Shown piece after piece: positions 60,301 to 64,000 of a DNA stretch of 64,000 bases. Every line of letters starts with the position of its first letter. The first letter of the stretch is position 1. The position numbers were made by a program, and so were the translations under genes. The notes under the pieces were generated by a model, which was given only the letters and a program-made list of their open reading frames with translations, did no database searches and was not told the origin of the DNA. The stretch lies in contig NC_080569.1 of assembly GCF_030253575.1 (NCBI RefSeq), positions 25,866,501-25,930,500 of the forward strand, given 5' to 3'. The stretch comes from Rhododendron vialii (Eukaryota > Streptophyta > Magnoliopsida > Ericales > Ericaceae).

Positions 60301-63300
60301 TGTTTGCTGAATGCTTAATAGTACATTGGCAGAAAGTTTCAATGGTTTGCCAGTCAATGAAATCAGTTCACTGCCAGCCAATTTAAAGTTGATTAAGTTG
60401 GTCATAGTTGATCATGTAGTAATGTGGCATTTCAGAAGCTGTACTTGTTTAAAGGGCTATTTTATTCTACTATTGGTGCATGCGAGTCAAATTTCAGTTT
60501 CTAATCTGACATTAAAAGTATAAGAGGGCTGCCATTAGCTTTGCTTCAACTTCTACTCCAGAGACCATATGAATGGATGTGTGCCCTATACAGCACACAG
60601 ATATAAGTATGTCTCATGTGAGATAGAGCTATGCTTGTTGTAAGAAGCTAAGTAGAGCAGAAACTTTCCGAAGTTTCTGTTGACATATTGTCTCTCTGTG
60701 AAAACTATTTCAAAAACTGGACCTTATTTTACATGTCGTCCCCCCCAAAAAACTATATATGCTCAATTCTTTTAGGTCTGTATAAGTGAATGTGTGTATT
60801 TAATCTTTGGCATTTTGGCTTTATGCATTACTTGATACTCCGCAGTTGCGTTTTCTTTAGATATTTTAATTGCTGATATTTTTGTGTCTTGACAGCATAA
60901 ACGTGAATGAAAACAATAAGGTCGTTCAGGAAAAGGAAGCGCTTTTAATCGTTGAAAGTTTGGGACATGCAGCTCTTGTTTTTGTCAACAAAAGACTAGT
61001 AGGTGGTAACTCTAACAGATGCAAAGAGACATTGTTTAGCTTTTTTATGTGTTATTTTTTTCCCTATGGTGGCCAAGTCTTTGCTCTTAGTAATTCATTT
61101 GAAAGTTAAGCTCATTTTATTGTTAGTTTTTTCACAGTTAAGATTGTTAGCGGGTTTCTGTTTTACCTGGAGATGTAACTGAATAGGTTCTAGTTTCCGG
61201 ACTTGATCTTGTAGCTGAGTTGACATTTGCATAACTTGGTTCAGAGGCCCAGAATTATGAGATTGTGGGTTCGCTATAATATGTTGAAAATCCGAACTGC
61301 TTAGTTTCCTCTTTTTTTATTTTTCATAGTTAGCGAATGTTGATATTATTGAATCGTACCAGACAAGCTTCAGTTTTTATGACTGATAAAAAAGATAGGG
61401 GTTTGCTTGTAAGTAGAAACAGAAGAAAGTTAAGTATTATTCATCTTTAAAAACAAAAAAGAAGAAAGTTAGCATCCAACTCAATACCAATTGCAATGAG
61501 CGGAGAGGTCGCCCAAGCTCATATACTAGTTTTGGAGAAGATAATTAACCAATGTGGACAAACTTCAACACTCTCCCCGCATGTGTGATCCCCCCGACTT
61601 GCACATGGCGAGGTAAACAACCAATCCATAACACATGGGTCACAATAAACAACGACACACTTATGGCACAAATGAGGGGGAACAAATTCTCCTAAACCCT
61701 AGTTTTGATACCATGTTAAAACATCCAACTCAATACCAATTGGCAATGAATGGAGAGCCCGCCCAGGCTCATATACTAGTTTTGGAGGAGATAATTAACC
61801 AATGTGGGACAAACTCCAACAAGTACATTATTCACGACTGAGTTCTTACATTTGAAGCTTTGTGCAGGTATCCATGATCACACTTAATTAGGGAATCCTC
61901 AATATGTCTTCCTAATATCTTGTATTGAAATCCTGAAGGCTGAAACTAAAGACATCCTGATGCCAATTTGTCTTGGAATCCAAAATATGTCTCCCTTGCC
62001 TTATAGTTGTGCAGGCATCCATGATCGAAACTCATTATGTTTTGTGATTCTTGTAGGATTTGGTTACGGTAATCATGATGATGCAACCTTCGTGCTCCGT
62101 GAGAGAGTCACTCTTAACAATGGAAGTAACACGTTGGATATGTTAAGTATGATGATTGGTCTACAGGTAATAGTAGTCTTTTTTTTTTTATCGGCAAAAG
62201 TCAGTATTGTTAGATTAGCACCTTGGAAGAGGAGTTGAACTCTTTTCTCTTGGCACCTAAGAGCACTCCTGAAGTCGTTGGGCCAAAGGCCTCTTGGCCA
62301 GGTAATAGTAGTCCTACAGATTCCTGTTGTTATTTTAGGATTATATTTGTAGTAATCTGGCACAAAATGATATGTACGTTTGAAGTCTGTCACCTAGTTA
62401 CTCCTGTTTCATTGTATGCCCGATTATGAGGGTGTGTACACTGTGTAGTATTATTGCTATTTCTGAGAACATTGCTTGCCAAGGAAAATTTCTGTTCTCA
62501 GATGCTCCGCATATCAAACAGTATAAACTTAAAAATAAATCAACCATCCCTAGTGTGTTTGTCTAAATTTCTAAATAGGGTTTCCACTTGCTTACGTTGA
62601 TAAAATGTGGTGTTATATTGTGCTAATCCAGAACTATGGGCCGTGGTTCGATATAGATGGAGCAGGAATTCATTCTGTCGTTCTTGCTGATATGAAGAAT
62701 GTCAAGGGGAACCTTTCTTCTACGGAATGGACCTATCAGGTTCAGCCTATTGTTATACAAATTCATATTACGACTGGATATATTGTGAACTTTATAGTAG
62801 ATTATCAATTCACTGTAAATGCTGGACCTGAACAAAAGATTGTGTAATATTATTCACTAAGCAGTGCGTACTTGATTATCCTTTTTCTTTTCAGAAACTA
62901 CTTTTGAAATTGGAACTAATTCAACCTTAACTTAAAAGCACTTTCTCCTTGATTTGTCTTCCGGAAATGCTCATACGGTATCTTTCTCTAAGTGAGTGAC
63001 TTACTATGTGGCGATGAACTAGTTTCATTGAGGTTTCATGACATCACTCATTTGTTAACATGTATATGCACGGTCTTTCATCTTAAAATGCTTGATAAAC
63101 AGGCGGCAGTTGAACTAGGAAAAAGGTGAAGCTTGCACATGCAGTGGTAGAGAGTACAGCCAGAATTTGTTAATTAAATTTAAAGAAAAAAGTTTGGGAA
63201 TTGGGACAGGTACTAGTTTGAACATCAAAGACACAGGAAGTAGTCATTGCGTTAAACGAATGGCCAGCCATGTCTTGATCATAAAATGTTAGCTACGTTA

Positions 63301-63925
63301 ACCGGTAGGAACATTGTCTTCACTCTTCTAGGCTTTGGGAGAAGTTTCAGCAAAATGTATAAAGTTAGACAACTTAAAAAATAAAATTTACTTTCCTAGA
63401 TACTCCATGAAAATCTGTGAGTAGTTGTGTGTGATGACTTATTAAATGTGCATTTGTCAATTAAATTTGTGAATATCGGGTAGTAAAAACCAAAAGTACA
63501 CACTGGGGGGGGACCAAACTCCTTGCCCCTGCCCACACGCACAAAAGAAAAACAAAAAAAACCTGAGTAAGCCCCCAAAAAGGAAAGAAAGATAACCAAA
63601 AAAAAAAAGAAGAGAGACAAAGAAAAATTGGTTGGGAGGGGAGGGGAGGGGAGGATGTGTTTGTGGTTCTGCTGCCTTTTTATGAGAAAGTTCATGGGAT
63701 TCGTCTTGCTTTAAGTGTGTATTGTGCTCACTATAGGAAGATTTCTTTTTCGAGTTTTTTCTTTATCTCAACATGAGATATTGTGTGATCGGTGATCTTT
63801 TTACTTCTTTTTAGGTGGGACTTGAAGGAGAGTACCTTGGACTTGGTAACGTAAGTCTTGCAAATAGTTCATTATGGATTCAGGGCAGTGCCATTCCATT
63901 TAATGAAAGTTTGATATGGTACAAG
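51355..63925 (+). CDS. secreted beta-galactosidase, glycoside hydrolase family 35, 16 exons visible, 3' end outside the window
   Basis: Exons: 51355-51531, 51636-51731, 52392-52504, 52983-53049, 53190-53282, 54692-54835, 55418-55506, 55616-55721, 55821-55908, 57925-58043, 58791-58955, 60094-60284, 60896-61002, 62057-62166, 62632-62739, 63815-63925; all join in phase for 628 residues. The last donor (AAG then GTATG) shows that more exons follow. A signal peptide (residues 1 to about 25, hydrophobic [14 protein letters not shown]) predicts secretion to the wall. GH35 landmarks are [49 protein letters not shown] (acid/base Glu186), [10 protein letters not shown] (nucleophile Glu255) and [18 protein letters not shown]. 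These enzymes remove terminal beta-D-galactose from wall polysaccharides or glycoproteins. The later part ([33 protein letters not shown]) is the usual beta-sandwich region. Plant members usually total about 700-850 aa. Confidence 0.95.
54304..54602 (-). mobile_element. probable Copia-type solo LTR in a beta-galactosidase intron
   Basis: On the minus strand the segment begins TGTTATGGTAATTTGGCATC and ends GTTTTCTATCA, with GAATATATATTCTG copies near its start. TG...CA ends, a 300-bp length, and CTCTATTTCTCTGTTTTC just before the end are typical of plant Copia LTRs. No matching LTR, coding region or target duplication was found, so a solo LTR is inferred. Confidence 0.55.
54421..54512. repeat. 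38-bp tandem repeat, about 2.4 copies
   Basis: Units begin GATTTGATTACGATATGATT, continue ACCCTATGATTA(C/T)GCTAT, and repeat with single-base differences. They lie inside the probable solo LTR, where tandem repeats in the LTR middle are common. Confidence 0.85.
56227..56326 (-). mobile_element. short solo LTR-like segment (TRIM-type) in beta-galactosidase intron 9
   Basis: On the minus strand it starts TGTTAGAGTATTGGGTCTTG, continues TCCCACATTGGTTAA and ends TTAATTAACA, giving TG...CA ends and 100 bp. The TCCCACATTGGTTAA block is shared with the TRIM at 61467-61821, but the rest differs. No target duplication is seen. Confidence 0.5.
57054..57290. mobile_element. Stowaway miniature element in beta-galactosidase intron 9
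   Basis: Left CTCCCTCCGTCCCATAAAGT and right ACTTTATGGGACGGAGGGAA form a near-perfect terminal inverted repeat of about 22 bp, flanked by TA on each side (57052-57053 and 57291-57292). The 237-bp length is typical. It is non-coding. Confidence 0.95.
59116..59290. repeat. tandem duplication, 90-bp period (beta-galactosidase intron 11)
   Basis: Two adjacent copies start CAAAATGGATCCCA at 59116 and 59206 and both include TCTTAGGGAAC(T/A)TTTGATTG, then CCGGATTG and GATGGAATTA. The second is shorter at its end. Confidence 0.8.
61467..61821 (-). mobile_element. complete TRIM retrotransposon (355 bp) in beta-galactosidase intron 13
   Basis: Read on the minus strand: the 5' LTR is 61821-61714 (TGTTGGAGTTTGTCCCACAT ... 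ATGTTTTAACA, 108 bp). A primer-binding site TGGTATCAAAACT follows directly (61713-61701), matching the start of the initiator-Met tRNA complement used by many plant LTR elements. The internal region is about 130 bp without coding. A polypurine tract GGGGAGAG lies at 61578-61571, then the 3' LTR at 61570 to about 61467 (TGTTGAAGTTTGTCCACATT ...). Terminal-repeat retrotransposons in miniature have this structure and move with enzymes from other elements. The two LTRs differ at roughly ten positions, so it is not recent. The target duplication was not resolved because the far end of the 3' LTR has decayed. Confidence 0.85.
62166..62631. other. beta-galactosidase intron 14 with a short unidentified repeat-like stretch
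   Basis: This is the intron between exons 14 and 15. The piece 62178-62310 (poly-T, then CGGCAAAAGTCAGTATTGTT and an A/G-rich inverted GAGTTGAACTC) looks like a common short repeat, followed by a partial duplicate of CAGGTAATAGTAGTC (62164 and 62299). It carries no coding content. Confidence 0.35.
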
Positions 63926-64000
63926 GTATGTGGATCAGACAACGTCTCATAATTATGGAACATGAAACAATATTGAATAAAATTGGTTGGTTATTTTGTC

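Noticed and set aside
62166..62430. Open frames over exon 14-15 intron as alternative exons
   Set aside because: The conserved beta-galactosidase sequence jumps cleanly from 62166 to 62632, and the intervening sequence looks repetitive.

Overview
The window is nuclear DNA of a flowering plant, most likely a woody eudicot. The genes are split by GT-AG introns, the spacers are AT-rich, and the repeats are plant types: Stowaway, Tourist, hAT and Mutator-type miniature elements, L1 LINE fragments, and a very small LTR retrotransposon (TRIM). I found no prokaryotic operons, CRISPR arrays or rRNA genes. I checked by eye for tRNAs and recognised none.

Five protein-coding genes can be reconstructed exon by exon with consistent splice phases. 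(1) The + strand, 3724-15325, holds SYF1, a HAT-repeat pre-mRNA splicing factor (5 exons, 922 aa). (2) The - strand, 17724-19736, holds a DUF4408/DUF761 membrane protein (2 exons, 322 aa). (3) The - strand, 28933-36904, holds an ArfGAP of the AGD5/NEVERSHED type (11 exons, 459 aa). (4) The - strand, 42517-46347, holds a short LAZ1/TMEM184-type (DUF300) membrane protein (4 coding exons, 295 aa) with a probable 5'-UTR exon near 48.3-48.5 kb. (5) The + strand, from 51355 to past the window edge, holds a secreted GH35 beta-galactosidase (16 exons, 628 residues visible). The genes look functionally unrelated and individually regulated, as is normal in plants.

The rest is repeats. Introns of SYF1 carry three L1 LINE fragments, two hAT-like elements and a Tourist-like element. 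The 19.9-28.9 kb spacer holds two tandem copies of a Mutator-like miniature element, a fold-back element inserted inside a Stowaway element, and a nearly perfect 390-bp inverted repeat. The first NEV intron holds a TRIM LTR and a fold-back element. The beta-galactosidase introns hold a complete 355-bp TRIM, a probable Copia solo LTR and a Stowaway element.

I found no convincing new biological system. The observations most worth checking are the near-perfect palindromic element at 28.0-28.4 kb, the fold-back family it belongs to, the nested insertion with a clear 9-bp target duplication, and the intact TRIM. Start and stop positions come from reading the sequence. Exon joins were supported by reading frame and by similarity to remembered families, not by transcripts.
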